Positions 1 through 9,223 of a stretch of 64,000 nt of DNA are shown here, piece after piece (position 1 is the stretch's first letter; each line of letters begins with the position of its first letter). Source of the stretch: an uncultured Pelagibacteraceae bacterium (GTDB taxonomy: Bacteria; Pseudomonadota; Alphaproteobacteria; Pelagibacterales; Pelagibacteraceae); contig CABXTC010000001.1 of NCBI GenBank assembly GCA_902515095.1, positions 126,309-190,308 of the forward strand, given 5' to 3'. The position numbers and the translations under genes were made by a program. The notes under the pieces are model-generated. The model did not search any database, was not told where the DNA came from, and saw only the letters and a program-made list of their open reading frames with translations.

Positions 1-20
1 TTTCAATAATAAATTTTTTA

Positions 21-413
21 TTAAACATTTTTCGTTTGTATAATTGTAAAAGCAATTGAATAATTTTTTTCATCTGAAATAGAAAGAAACGTATCAAAAT
101 TTTTAACATTCAAATTTTTTAAAACTGCAGTTTTTATTTTTTTATTTAATCTAAAATACGGTTTGCCAAGATTGTCATTTAAAATTTCAATATCTTTAAA
201 ATTTAGACCTTTTCTAAAGCCAGTTCCTAAAGCTTTAGAAAAAGATTCTTTTGCAGCAAATTTTTTTGAATAATAGACAGTTTTATTTTTTATTTTTTTT
301 GCATTTTTAATTTCAAGTAAAGTAAATATTCTTGATAAAAAAATTTTTTTTTTAATAGATATTTTAAATCTATTATTATCGATTATATCAACACCAATAC
401 CTAAAATTTTCAT
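21..413 (-). CDS. acpS: holo-[acyl-carrier-protein] synthase
   Basis: GIGVDIIDNNRF start and FAAKESFSKALGTG motif typical of AcpS. Confidence 0.93.
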   Translation of the reverse strand: MKILGIGVDIIDNNRFKISIKKKIFLSRIFTLLEIKNAKKIKNKTVYYSKKFAAKESFSKALGTGFRKGLNFKDIEILNDNLGKPYFRLNKKIKTAVLKNLNVKNFDTFLSISDEKNYSIAFTIIQTKNV

Positions 414-414
414 A

Positions 415-1134
415 TTAATTTTTAATTATTTTTTTTAATTTTTTAATTACATTAGTTAAACCAAAAAAAATTGACTCTCCAATGATAAAATGCCCAATGT
501 TAAACTCTTTGATTTCCTTTATCTTTGATAATATTTTTGTAGATTTATAATCGAGTCCATGCCCTGCATGAACTTCAATCCCAATTTTTGTTGCAAGAAT
601 TGAACATTTTTTTATGTTCATAAGCTCATTAGAAAATTTTTTTTTTGATTTGATCAAATTAGCAAAATGACCTGTATGAATTTCAACACAATCAGCTCCA
701 ATTTCTTTTGATAATTTAATATCTTTTATCTTAGGGTTAATAAAAAGACTTGTTCTAATTTTTTTTTTTTTAAATTTTAATATAATTTTTTTTATTTTTT
801 TTTTATTATCTAATAGATTAAGCCCTCCTTCTGTTGTAATTTCACTTCTATTTTCTGGTACAATACAAATATATTTTGGTTTAATTTTTAAAGCATTTTT
901 TACAATATTGTTATTTGTTGAAATTTCTAAATTAACGTTCAGTTTTTTAATTGAACAAATTTTCTTTGCATCCAAATCTCGTATATGTCTTCTATCTTCA
1001 CGCAAATGAATAGTTATTGAGTCTGCACCTTTTTTTTTTACAAATATAGCTGCTTTTAAAGGGTCAGGGTGAACTTCTCCCCTTGCATTCCTTACTGTGG
1101 CGACATGATCAATATTTACACCTAATCGTTTCAC
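415..1134 (-). CDS. pdxJ: pyridoxine 5'-phosphate synthase
   Basis: LGVNIDHVATVRNARG N-terminus, ADSITIHLREDRRHI, HAGHGL motif. Confidence 0.96.
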   Translation of the reverse strand: MKRLGVNIDHVATVRNARGEVHPDPLKAAIFVKKKGADSITIHLREDRRHIRDLDAKKICSIKKLNVNLEISTNNNIVKNALKIKPKYICIVPENRSEITTEGGLNLLDNKKKIKKIILKFKKKKIRTSLFINPKIKDIKLSKEIGADCVEIHTGHFANLIKSKKKFSNELMNIKKCSILATKIGIEVHAGHGLDYKSTKILSKIKEIKEFNIGHFIIGESIFFGLTNVIKKLKKIIKN

Positions 1135-1718
1135 TTAATAAATCTACTTCCTGGTGTTGATACGGGAATTGACTTTAATTCCTTTGGTAATTTATTTGAT
1201 TTGTAAGTTGGTACATCTATTTTAAGATGAGAAACTATTTTTTTTTTTATTTTTAATGTTTTTTTTGTTGATCTGTCAATAATTGTGGCAAAACCAACAA
1301 GAGATGCTTTGGATTTTTTAATTAATTTAACACATTCCATACTTGATTTTCCAGTCGTTATCACATCTTCAATAATTATAACTTTAGATCCTTTTTTAAT
1401 TTTAAAACCTCTTCTTAAAATAAATTTGCCTTTTACTCTCTCACAAAAAATTGTCTCTTTTTTTAAAATTCTACCAATTTCGAAACCTATAACAATACCA
1501 CCAATAGCTGGAGCTAAAATAAGATCAAATTTTTTGAAATTCTTTTTGATCTTTAAAGCTAATGATTTGCATATTTTTTCTGCTTTTGATGGAAAACTTA
1601 AAAGTTTAGCACACTGGATATATTTTGAAGAGTGTAATCCAGAAGATAAAACAAAGTGTCCTTCTAATAAAGCATTAGTCTTTCTTAAAATATCTAAGGA
1701 TTTTTTGTGTGAAAGCAT
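1131..1718 (-). CDS. pyrE: orotate phosphoribosyltransferase
   Basis: GHFVLSSGLHSSKYIQCA; PRPP motif VIIIEDVITTGKS. Confidence 0.95.
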   Translation of the reverse strand: MLSHKKSLDILRKTNALLEGHFVLSSGLHSSKYIQCAKLLSFPSKAEKICKSLALKIKKNFKKFDLILAPAIGGIVIGFEIGRILKKETIFCERVKGKFILRRGFKIKKGSKVIIIEDVITTGKSSMECVKLIKKSKASLVGFATIIDRSTKKTLKIKKKIVSHLKIDVPTYKSNKLPKELKSIPVSTPGSRFIK

Positions 1719-3420
1719 TTCTTTTATCTTCGTGTCTAATTATCTTAAATTTTATACCTTTTTGTTTAAGCTCTGCAATAAAATTAGTAAAATTTTTCAA
1801 ATCTCTTATTATCAGCTGAAATTTAAAATTAATATAGTCAGGTTTTTTCCCAGCCATTACTAAATTAGAAATATTTAATTTATGTTTACCAATTAATGAA
1901 CTTACATCTCCTAATTGTCCTGGTTTATCAGGTAATGAAATCCACAAAGTGGTATTATATTTTTTTATTCTTTCCTGTTTCTTTTCACCTCTTTCGTGCC
2001 AATATCTTCTGATAGCAGCTCTAGCTTTTCCAGTTTTTGTTGTTGGAATCCAATGTAGAGATGGCGACTGTTTTTTCGATGTAATTATTTTTATTCTATC
2101 ACCATTTCTTAAGATAGACTGGAGTTCACTTTTATTTCCGTTAATTTCACATCCGATAGCTGTATCACCAATTTTTGTATGTACAGCATAAGCAAAATCA
2201 ATTGCTGTTGCATCTTTGGGTAGTTTAATTACAGATCCTTTGGGAGTAAAACAAAAAACATTTTCTTGGAACATTTGAAGTTTTGTATATTCATATGAGT
2301 GTTCAGGATTCTCATTTTTTTCTATGATTTCAACTAAGTCTTTCAACCAATCGTACTCTTTCCAAGTGAGTGAATTGAACTTTTCCGAGGACTTATACTG
2401 CCAATGAGATGCTATACCTCTTTCGGCGAAATCGTGCATGTCTTTAGTTCTTATTTGAATTTCTATAGGTTTTCTATTAGATCCAATGACTGAAGTATGA
2501 ATTGATTTATAACCATTAATTTTTGCAGAAGATATATAATCTTTAAATTTTCCTGGTATACAATTGTATTCTTTATGAATTATACCCAAAGTTTTGTAAC
2601 AATCATCAACGTTATTTAAAATAATTCTAAAACCAATAATGTCAGTGATTTGTTCCAAAGAAACTCTTTTTTTTTGAACTTTTCTCCAAATTGAAAAAGG
2701 TGTTTTTTCTCTTCCATAAATTTTAGAAGAAATTTTATTTAAATCTAATAATTTACTTATTTCATATGACAAAGACTCAAAAATATCTTTTTTATCTAAT
2801 TTTATTTCGTCTAGTCTTTTTTGAATTAATGATCTAGCCTCATTATTCAAAATTTCAAAAGAAAGATCTTCTAGCTCATCCCTAATTCTATGCATTCCCA
2901 TCCTGTCAGCTAATGGGGCATAAATTTCCATAGTTTCTTGAGAAATTCTTTTTCTCTTTTCTTCTTTTGAAATTGCTTTTATTGTTCTCATATTATGTAA
3001 TCGATCAGCTATTTTAACCAATAAAACTCTTATATCTTTAGAGGTTGCTAAAATTAATTTTCTAAAATTTTCTGCTTTAGAATTAGATGATGCATTATTT
3101 TCAAGAGCAGATATTTTGGTTACTCCATCGACTAAATCAGCAACTTCATCTCCAAACTCGCCTTTGATAGTTTCATAAGTTGCATAAGTGTCCTCAATAG
3201 TATCATGCAATAAACCTGTTGTAATGGTTGCACTATCTAATTTTAAATCAGTTAATATGTTTGCTACTTCAATTGGATGAACAGAGTATGGATCACCTGA
3301 GGCTCTTTTTTGATTACTGTGAGCCTTTACTGCAAAATCATAAGCCTTATTTAATCTATCTAGATTTGAAAACTTATTATAACCTTTTACTTTATTTATT
3401 AAATCATCTGAATTAAGCAT
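1675..3420 (-). CDS. bifunctional (p)ppGpp synthetase/hydrolase (RSH family)
   Basis: HD domain HDTIED, synthetase block GFRIILNNVDDCYKTLGIIH / EIQIRT, TGS domain FTPKGSVIKLPKDATAIDFAYAVH, C-terminal ACT-like domain; 581 aa. Confidence 0.95.
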   Translation of the reverse strand: MLNSDDLINKVKGYNKFSNLDRLNKAYDFAVKAHSNQKRASGDPYSVHPIEVANILTDLKLDSATITTGLLHDTIEDTYATYETIKGEFGDEVADLVDGVTKISALENNASSNSKAENFRKLILATSKDIRVLLVKIADRLHNMRTIKAISKEEKRKRISQETMEIYAPLADRMGMHRIRDELEDLSFEILNNEARSLIQKRLDEIKLDKKDIFESLSYEISKLLDLNKISSKIYGREKTPFSIWRKVQKKRVSLEQITDIIGFRIILNNVDDCYKTLGIIHKEYNCIPGKFKDYISSAKINGYKSIHTSVIGSNRKPIEIQIRTKDMHDFAERGIASHWQYKSSEKFNSLTWKEYDWLKDLVEIIEKNENPEHSYEYTKLQMFQENVFCFTPKGSVIKLPKDATAIDFAYAVHTKIGDTAIGCEINGNKSELQSILRNGDRIKIITSKKQSPSLHWIPTTKTGKARAAIRRYWHERGEKKQERIKKYNTTLWISLPDKPGQLGDVSSLIGKHKLNISNLVMAGKKPDYINFKFQLIIRDLKNFTNFIAELKQKGIKFKIIRHEDKRNAFTQKILRYFKKD

Positions 3421-3441
3421 ACTTGTTATTATATCATTAAT

Positions 3442-3993
3442 TTAGATTTGTTTAATAGATCTTATGTCTCTATTTGGTAATGATATTATGAGCTTTTTAA
3501 TGTGATCTTTGGAGATTGGATGTTTCCAATTTTTATTTAATTCAAATAATGGAAAAAGGACAAAATTTCTATTGTGCATCCTTGGATGGGGTAAATTGAT
3601 TTTTTGACTTATTTTTTTACTTTTATAATCGATTATATCTATATCACACTCGCGTGGCGCATTTTTATAACTTTTTTTACGACCAAGACTTATTTCAATA
3701 TCTTTCAATACTTTAAGTAATTCCAAAGGTTTTAGATCAGAACTAACTTCCAAGACTATATTTAAGTATTTAGGTTTACTTTTGTCCGGCCATGATAAAC
3801 TTTCGTAAAAATTTGATGATTTGACAACTCTGATATTTTTTAACAATAGTTTATATTTAGCTTGTTCAATTTTATTTCTTCTATTTCCTAAATTTGAACC
3901 TATTCCTAAGTAGATACGATTAGCTCGATTTTCTAAAATATCTCGATTTATCACGATTCCAATCCCTGTTTTTTTTGGTTGCTCTTTTATCAT
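3442..3993 (-). CDS. folK: 2-amino-4-hydroxy-6-hydroxymethyldihydropteridine pyrophosphokinase
   Basis: [39 protein letters not shown]; start uncertain (GTG at 3954 is an alternative). Confidence 0.9.
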   Translation of the reverse strand: MIKEQPKKTGIGIVINRDILENRANRIYLGIGSNLGNRRNKIEQAKYKLLLKNIRVVKSSNFYESLSWPDKSKPKYLNIVLEVSSDLKPLELLKVLKDIEISLGRKKSYKNAPRECDIDIIDYKSKKISQKINLPHPRMHNRNFVLFPLFELNKNWKHPISKDHIKKLIISLPNRDIRSIKQI

Positions 3994-4390
3994 GTAGTTT
4001 TTTTCCTTTTGCTACAGCAAGTTCAACTTTTGCTTTTCCTTTTTTAAAATACATTTTAGTAGGAACAATTGTAAGACCATCTCTTTGCATTTTTCCTATT
4101 AATTTATTTATTTCACGTTTATTTAAAAGTAATTTTCTTTCATCTGTAGGATTATGATTTGAATAACTAGCTTGTTTGTAAGAGGCTATATGAGAATTAA
4201 TTAAAATTAATTCTCCATTTTTTTCTACAGCATACGACTCTGCAATATTAACTTTTCCTTCCCTGATGGACTTGATCTCAGAGCCTTTGAGAACAATTCC
4301 AGCTTCTAATAAATCTTCAAAAAAATAATTAAAACTAGCTTTTCTATTTAAACATATTATTTTTAAACCAGAATTGGTTTTTTTGTTCAT
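3920..4390 (-). CDS. smpB: SsrA-binding protein
   Basis: [41 protein letters not shown]-terminus [16 protein letters not shown]. Confidence 0.95.
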   Translation of the reverse strand: MNKKTNSGLKIICLNRKASFNYFFEDLLEAGIVLKGSEIKSIREGKVNIAESYAVEKNGELILINSHIASYKQASYSNHNPTDERKLLLNKREINKLIGKMQRDGLTIVPTKMYFKKGKAKVELAVAKGKKLHDKRATKKNRDWNRDKSRYFRKSS

Positions 4391-5271
4391 TAAATTAATT
4401 TAGCTGTATGAAGAGCTTTTTTAACAATCTCTTTAGTAGAGTTTGTTACCTTAACTAATGGCAATCTTACATCATCATCACATAAATTTAATAATTTCGC
4501 AGCATATTTGACTGGACTTGGATTACTTTCAACAAACATAGCATGATGAACAGGCTGCAGTATTTCATTTAATCTCTCAGCTTCTTTAATTTCATTATCA
4601 TTATTGGACTTTGAAAATCTCTGGAAATCAGAACAAAGTTTTGGAGCAATATTTGCTGTCACACTTATAGCTCCTACCCCACCTTTTTTATTAAATTCAA
4701 ATGCAATGTCATCATTTCCTGTTAATTGAATAAAATCTTTGCCTAATTTTTTAAGTGTTTTATCTACTCTAGTTAAATCTCCTGTAGCATCTTTGACACC
4801 AATAATATTTTTTAATTCAAATAATCTTGCCATTGTTTCAACTGACATATCGATCACTGATCTTCCTGGAATATTATAAATAAGAATTGGAATTCCACAT
4901 TTATCATTTATAGCCTTATAATGTTGATAAAGCCCCTCTTGGGTAGGCTTGTTGTAATAAGGGGTTACGATTAAAGCTCCATCTGCACCAATTTTTTCTG
5001 CATGCACTGTTAATGAAATTGCTTCCTGGGTAGAGTTTGAGCCAGTGCCAGCAAATACAGGCAATTTTCCTTTACTTTCCTTTACACATAAATCAATTAC
5101 CCTTTCGTGCTCATCGTGACTTAGAGTTGGGGACTCTCCAGTAGTTCCTGCAGGAACTAAACCATTTGTTCCATTTTCAATATGAAAATGGATTAACTTA
5201 ATGTAAGTTTCATCATCAAGTTTATCATTTTTAAACGGAGTGACTAAAGCAACATTTGATCCTTTGAACAT
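4390..5271 (-). CDS. dapA: 4-hydroxy-tetrahydrodipicolinate synthase
   Basis: [49 protein letters not shown]. Confidence 0.96.
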   Translation of the reverse strand: MFKGSNVALVTPFKNDKLDDETYIKLIHFHIENGTNGLVPAGTTGESPTLSHDEHERVIDLCVKESKGKLPVFAGTGSNSTQEAISLTVHAEKIGADGALIVTPYYNKPTQEGLYQHYKAINDKCGIPILIYNIPGRSVIDMSVETMARLFELKNIIGVKDATGDLTRVDKTLKKLGKDFIQLTGNDDIAFEFNKKGGVGAISVTANIAPKLCSDFQRFSKSNNDNEIKEAERLNEILQPVHHAMFVESNPSPVKYAAKLLNLCDDDVRLPLVKVTNSTKEIVKKALHTAKLI

Positions 5272-5314
5272 AAATACTTATAACATAGTTTGGGGATTCA
5301 TATACTAAAAGATT

Positions 5315-7534
5315 ATGCTTAAAAAATTAATATTTTTTATCAGTTTATTTTTATTCTCTAATATTACTATTTTAATATCTGCAGAAATAATACCTCTAAA
5401 AAAACCACTGCAGACTAAAGAAGAAAAAGATCAAAAATTACTAATTGATGTAATGAAACCTTTACCAAAACCAATTACCAAACAAATAATAGAGGAAAAT
5501 AAAAAAGAGCCTAAAGAAGAAATAAAGTTAAAAGCTGAGAAAAATTTAGGTATTATTCTACCTAAAAAGAAACCTTTAATTGCTGGAACTACAAAGACTG
5601 AAACAACGAAAAAGTCTAAATATTATAGCAAAAAAGATTTTGAAATTGCGAAAAAGGCTATCTCAGAAATGAAACAAGCAAAATGGCCTAATGCATTAAA
5701 AACTGCAAAAAGAGCCAAAGATAAATCCATATATAATTTTATACAATGGAGACACCTTCTAACTAAAGGAAATACAGCCTCTTATTATGATTATAAAACT
5801 TTTATAGACTCAAACCAAGATTATCCACGATTAGGAAGGATAAAATATTTAGCAGAGCATAAACTTTCAACAGATACTATTTCACCCAAAAAAATTATTG
5901 ATTGGTTTGGTGCTGACGAACCTTTGAGTGGCTTTGGAAAAATGATACTTGGAGAGAGTATAATTCTCAATGGTAATACACAAAAAGGTATTTCTTATAT
6001 TAAAGAAGGATGGATTACAGCAGAACTAAGTAAATCTGAACTAAGATTTTATAGAAAAAAATTTAAGAAGTATCTCAATGCTGATGATTATATTAAAAGA
6101 GCAGATTATTTAGCTTGGAATAATAAATACTGGGATTTAAAAAGATTATTAAGATATTTGCCTAAAGATTATGAATTACTTTATACTGCAAGGCAATTAT
6201 TAATGAGTAAATCATATGGTGTAGATAATGCAATTTCAAAAGTTCCAGCAAAATTTAAAAATGATGCGGGTTTAAATTACGATAGGTTGAAATGGAGAAG
6301 AAAAAGAGGAAGAGTTGATAGTTCTGTTGAAATCTTTCTAAGAATAAAGAATACTAAAGATTATTTAGTAAGACCAGATAAATGGTGGTTTGAAAGAGAA
6401 ATTATTTCAAGATCATTGATTTATAAAAAGAAATATGAGCTAGCCTATAAGATTGCAAGTAATCACGCTTTGACTGAAGGACCTGAGTATGCAGCTGCAG
6501 AATGGATGAGTGGGTGGATAGCATTAAGTTTTTTAGATGATCCTTTATTGGCAAAAGATCATTTTGAAAGTTTTTATAATAATGTTGGTTATCCAATAAG
6601 CACGTCTAGAGGAGCCTATTGGTTGGCTAAAACTTATCAAAAACTTGATAAAAATGAATTAGCTAATGAATGGTTTGGTAAAGCAGCTAATTTTCTAACA
6701 ACATATTATGGTCAATTAGCTTATATGGAGTTAAATCCTAATCAACCTTTTGAGCTCACTAAAGATATAGACGTTTCAAAAGAATATAAAAATTACTTTT
6801 TTAAAAAAGAATTAGTTAAAACAATTTATCTTCTTGATGAACTTAATGAAGATAAATACACAAAATTTATTTTAAGACATTTAGCTAATGATGATATAAA
6901 CAATGGAAGTGAAGTTTTGGCGGCTGAATTAGCAACAAGTATTAATAGATTTGATTTTGCTATTCAAATAGCCAAAATTGCATCTTATGAAAAAAGATTT
7001 CATAACAAGTATAATTATCCTATTATAAGTACACCAAATTATATAAATGGAAGAAAAATTCCTGATACTGCATTTATACTATCTATAATAAGACAAGAAA
7101 GTGAATTTGATTTAAGTGCTAACAGTCATGCAGGAGCAAAAGGTTTGATGCAACTGATGCCTTACACTGCAAAATTAGTTGCAAAACAAGCAAAGCTTCC
7201 TTACTCAAAATCTAGATTAACAAGAGATGCGGAATATAATATCAATTTAGGCTCTCATTATATAGCTGGTTTAATTCTGGAATATGATGGTGCTTATCCG
7301 TTTGCAATAGCTGCTTATAATGCTGGACCTAAAAGAGTGAGATATTGGAAAAAAATAAATAAAAATCCGCAAAAGAACCAAATTGATTACGTAAATTGGA
7401 TTGAATTAATCAAATTTAAAGAAACAAGAAATTATGTGCAAAGGGTATTAGAAAACTATAATGTTTATCGTTATATCTTAGCTCAAAAGCCAATTTCTAT
7501 GGTAAACTTCTTTAAAGACGATCCTTTGTATTAA
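5315..7534 (+). CDS. soluble lytic murein transglycosylase (SLT domain)
   Basis: signal peptide; C-terminal ILSIIRQESEFDLSANSHAGAKGLMQLMPYTAK ... AIAAYNAGPKRV. Confidence 0.93.
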   Translation: MLKKLIFFISLFLFSNITILISAEIIPLKKPLQTKEEKDQKLLIDVMKPLPKPITKQIIEENKKEPKEEIKLKAEKNLGIILPKKKPLIAGTTKTETTKKSKYYSKKDFEIAKKAISEMKQAKWPNALKTAKRAKDKSIYNFIQWRHLLTKGNTASYYDYKTFIDSNQDYPRLGRIKYLAEHKLSTDTISPKKIIDWFGADEPLSGFGKMILGESIILNGNTQKGISYIKEGWITAELSKSELRFYRKKFKKYLNADDYIKRADYLAWNNKYWDLKRLLRYLPKDYELLYTARQLLMSKSYGVDNAISKVPAKFKNDAGLNYDRLKWRRKRGRVDSSVEIFLRIKNTKDYLVRPDKWWFEREIISRSLIYKKKYELAYKIASNHALTEGPEYAAAEWMSGWIALSFLDDPLLAKDHFESFYNNVGYPISTSRGAYWLAKTYQKLDKNELANEWFGKAANFLTTYYGQLAYMELNPNQPFELTKDIDVSKEYKNYFFKKELVKTIYLLDELNEDKYTKFILRHLANDDINNGSEVLAAELATSINRFDFAIQIAKIASYEKRFHNKYNYPIISTPNYINGRKIPDTAFILSIIRQESEFDLSANSHAGAKGLMQLMPYTAKLVAKQAKLPYSKSRLTRDAEYNINLGSHYIAGLILEYDGAYPFAIAAYNAGPKRVRYWKKINKNPQKNQIDYVNWIELIKFKETRNYVQRVLENYNVYRYILAQKPISMVNFFKDDPLY

Positions 7535-7537
7535 TAA

Positions 7538-7629
7538 TGGCGGAAGAGGAGGGATTCGAACCCTCGGTACAAGTTTCCTCGCACGGTCATTTAGCAAACG
7601 ACTGGTTTCAGCCTCTCACCCACTCTTCC
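7538..7629 (-). tRNA. tRNA-Ser(GCT)
   Basis: Reverse strand GGAAGAGTGGGTGAGAGGCTGAAACCAGTCGTTTGCTAAATGACCG...GGGTTCGAATCCCTCCTCTTCCGCCA; long variable arm, encoded CCA. Confidence 0.93.
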
Positions 7630-7652
7630 AATAAAATTGTCACTTCTGATTG

Positions 7653-7690
7653 TATTGAATAATCAATATTTATAAAGTAATTATTCAATA
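7653..7690. repeat. 11-bp perfect inverted repeat TATTGAATAAT-16nt-ATTATTCAATA upstream of soxB
   Basis: Arms at 7653-7663 and 7680-7690; soxB ATG at 7694. Confidence 0.85.
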
Positions 7691-7693
7691 ATT

Positions 7694-8947
7694 ATGAAAA
7701 ATAAGTATTCAATTTTTTCTCTTATTAAAAATGCTTTCTCTTATCATGAAAATTGGGAGAAAGCTTGGAAAGATCCTGAACCTAAAAAAGAGTATGAAGC
7801 TATAATAGTCGGTGGTGGAGGACATGGTCTAGCAACGGCCTATTATTTAGCAAAAAAACATAACATAAAGAATATTGCAGTTGTTGAAAAAGGTTGGATA
7901 GGAGGCGGAAATACTGGCCGGAATACTACAATAATAAGATCGAATTATTTATGGGATGCAAGTGCTGGTCTTTATGATCATGCTCTTAAAATTTGGGAAG
8001 GCTTATCCCAGGAGTTAAATTATAATGTTATGTTTAGTCAAAGAGGTGTTATGAATCTGGCTCATAATTTACAAGATGTAAGAGATTTAAAAAGAAGAAC
8101 CCATGCGAACAGATTAAATGGAATTGATGCAGTTTATTTGAATACTGAAGAAGTCAAAAAATTTTGTCCAATTATAAATACTTCACAGGATATCCGTTAT
8201 CCAGTTTTAGGTGGTACTCTTCAACGAAGAGCTGGTACGGCAAGACATGATGCTGTTGCCTGGGGATATGCAAGAGGTGCTGATGAAATGGGTGTGGATA
8301 TTATTCAAAATTGTGAAGTAAAAGGAATAAAAAGAAATGGTGATACAGTTGAAGGCATAGAAACAACTAAAGGCTTTATTAAAACTAAAAAAATTGGTGT
8401 TGTAGCTGCTGGTCACTCTAGTGTTATAGCAAATATGGCAGGATTGAAATTACCTTTAGAAAGTAAACCACTTCAAGCCTTAGTATCAGAACCAGTTAAA
8501 CCGGTAATAGATACAGTTGTAATGTCAAATGCTGTTCATGCATACGTAAGTCAATCTGATAAAGGTGAATTAGTTATTGGAGCGGGTACTGACGATTATG
8601 TGTCCTATTCTCAAAAAGGAAGCCATGATATCGTAGAAGGTACTTTAAATGCAATTTTAGAACTGTATCCAATATTTAGTAGAATGAGAATGCTTCGTCA
8701 GTGGGGAGGAATAGTTGATATATGTCCAGATGCAAGTCCCATAATAAGTAAAACATCAATTAAGGGTTTATACTTTAACTGTGGTTGGGGAACAGGAGGT
8801 TTTAAAGCAACACCTGGCTCGGGTGATTTGTTTGCTCATACCATTGCTAATGATGAACCTCATAAATTAAATGCTGCCTTTAATATAAATAGATTTGTAA
8901 GTGGTGATCTAGTCGACGAACATGGTGCAGCTGCTGTCGCACACTAA
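7694..8947 (+). CDS. soxB: sarcosine oxidase subunit beta
   Basis: FAD-binding [52 protein letters not shown]. Confidence 0.95.
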   Translation: MKNKYSIFSLIKNAFSYHENWEKAWKDPEPKKEYEAIIVGGGGHGLATAYYLAKKHNIKNIAVVEKGWIGGGNTGRNTTIIRSNYLWDASAGLYDHALKIWEGLSQELNYNVMFSQRGVMNLAHNLQDVRDLKRRTHANRLNGIDAVYLNTEEVKKFCPIINTSQDIRYPVLGGTLQRRAGTARHDAVAWGYARGADEMGVDIIQNCEVKGIKRNGDTVEGIETTKGFIKTKKIGVVAAGHSSVIANMAGLKLPLESKPLQALVSEPVKPVIDTVVMSNAVHAYVSQSDKGELVIGAGTDDYVSYSQKGSHDIVEGTLNAILELYPIFSRMRMLRQWGGIVDICPDASPIISKTSIKGLYFNCGWGTGGFKATPGSGDLFAHTIANDEPHKLNAAFNINRFVSGDLVDEHGAAAVAH

Positions 8948-9222
8948 TGTTTTTAATTAATTGTCCTTTTTGTGGAGAAAGAGAGCAAAGCGAGTTTAAA
9001 GCTGGTGGTGAAGCTCATATAGTAAGACCAAAACAGCCTACAGAGTTAAGTGATGATGAATGGGCAGAATATTTGTTCATGAGAAAAAACATTAAAGGAG
9101 TTCAGTTTGAAAGATGGAATCATATTCATGGTTGTAGAAAATGGTTCAATATGGTTAGAGATACATCAAATGATCAAATTAAAGCTGTCTACAAAATGGG
9201 TGAAAAACCACCAGTAAAATAA
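8947..9222 (+). CDS. soxD: sarcosine oxidase subunit delta
   Basis: NCPFCGEREQSEF ... HIHGCRKWFNMVRDT; position between soxB and soxA. Confidence 0.95.
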   Translation: MFLINCPFCGEREQSEFKAGGEAHIVRPKQPTELSDDEWAEYLFMRKNIKGVQFERWNHIHGCRKWFNMVRDTSNDQIKAVYKMGEKPPVK

Positions 9223-9223
9223 A

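Noticed and set aside
1285-1863. 192-aa plus-strand ORF opposite pyrE/rsh
   Set aside because: Antisense to confident CDSs; hydrophobic low-complexity composition expected from the complement of Lys-rich coding.
5272-5314. Possible lysine riboswitch in front of dapA
   Set aside because: Gap to the divergent slt gene is only 43 bp, far too short for a lysine riboswitch.
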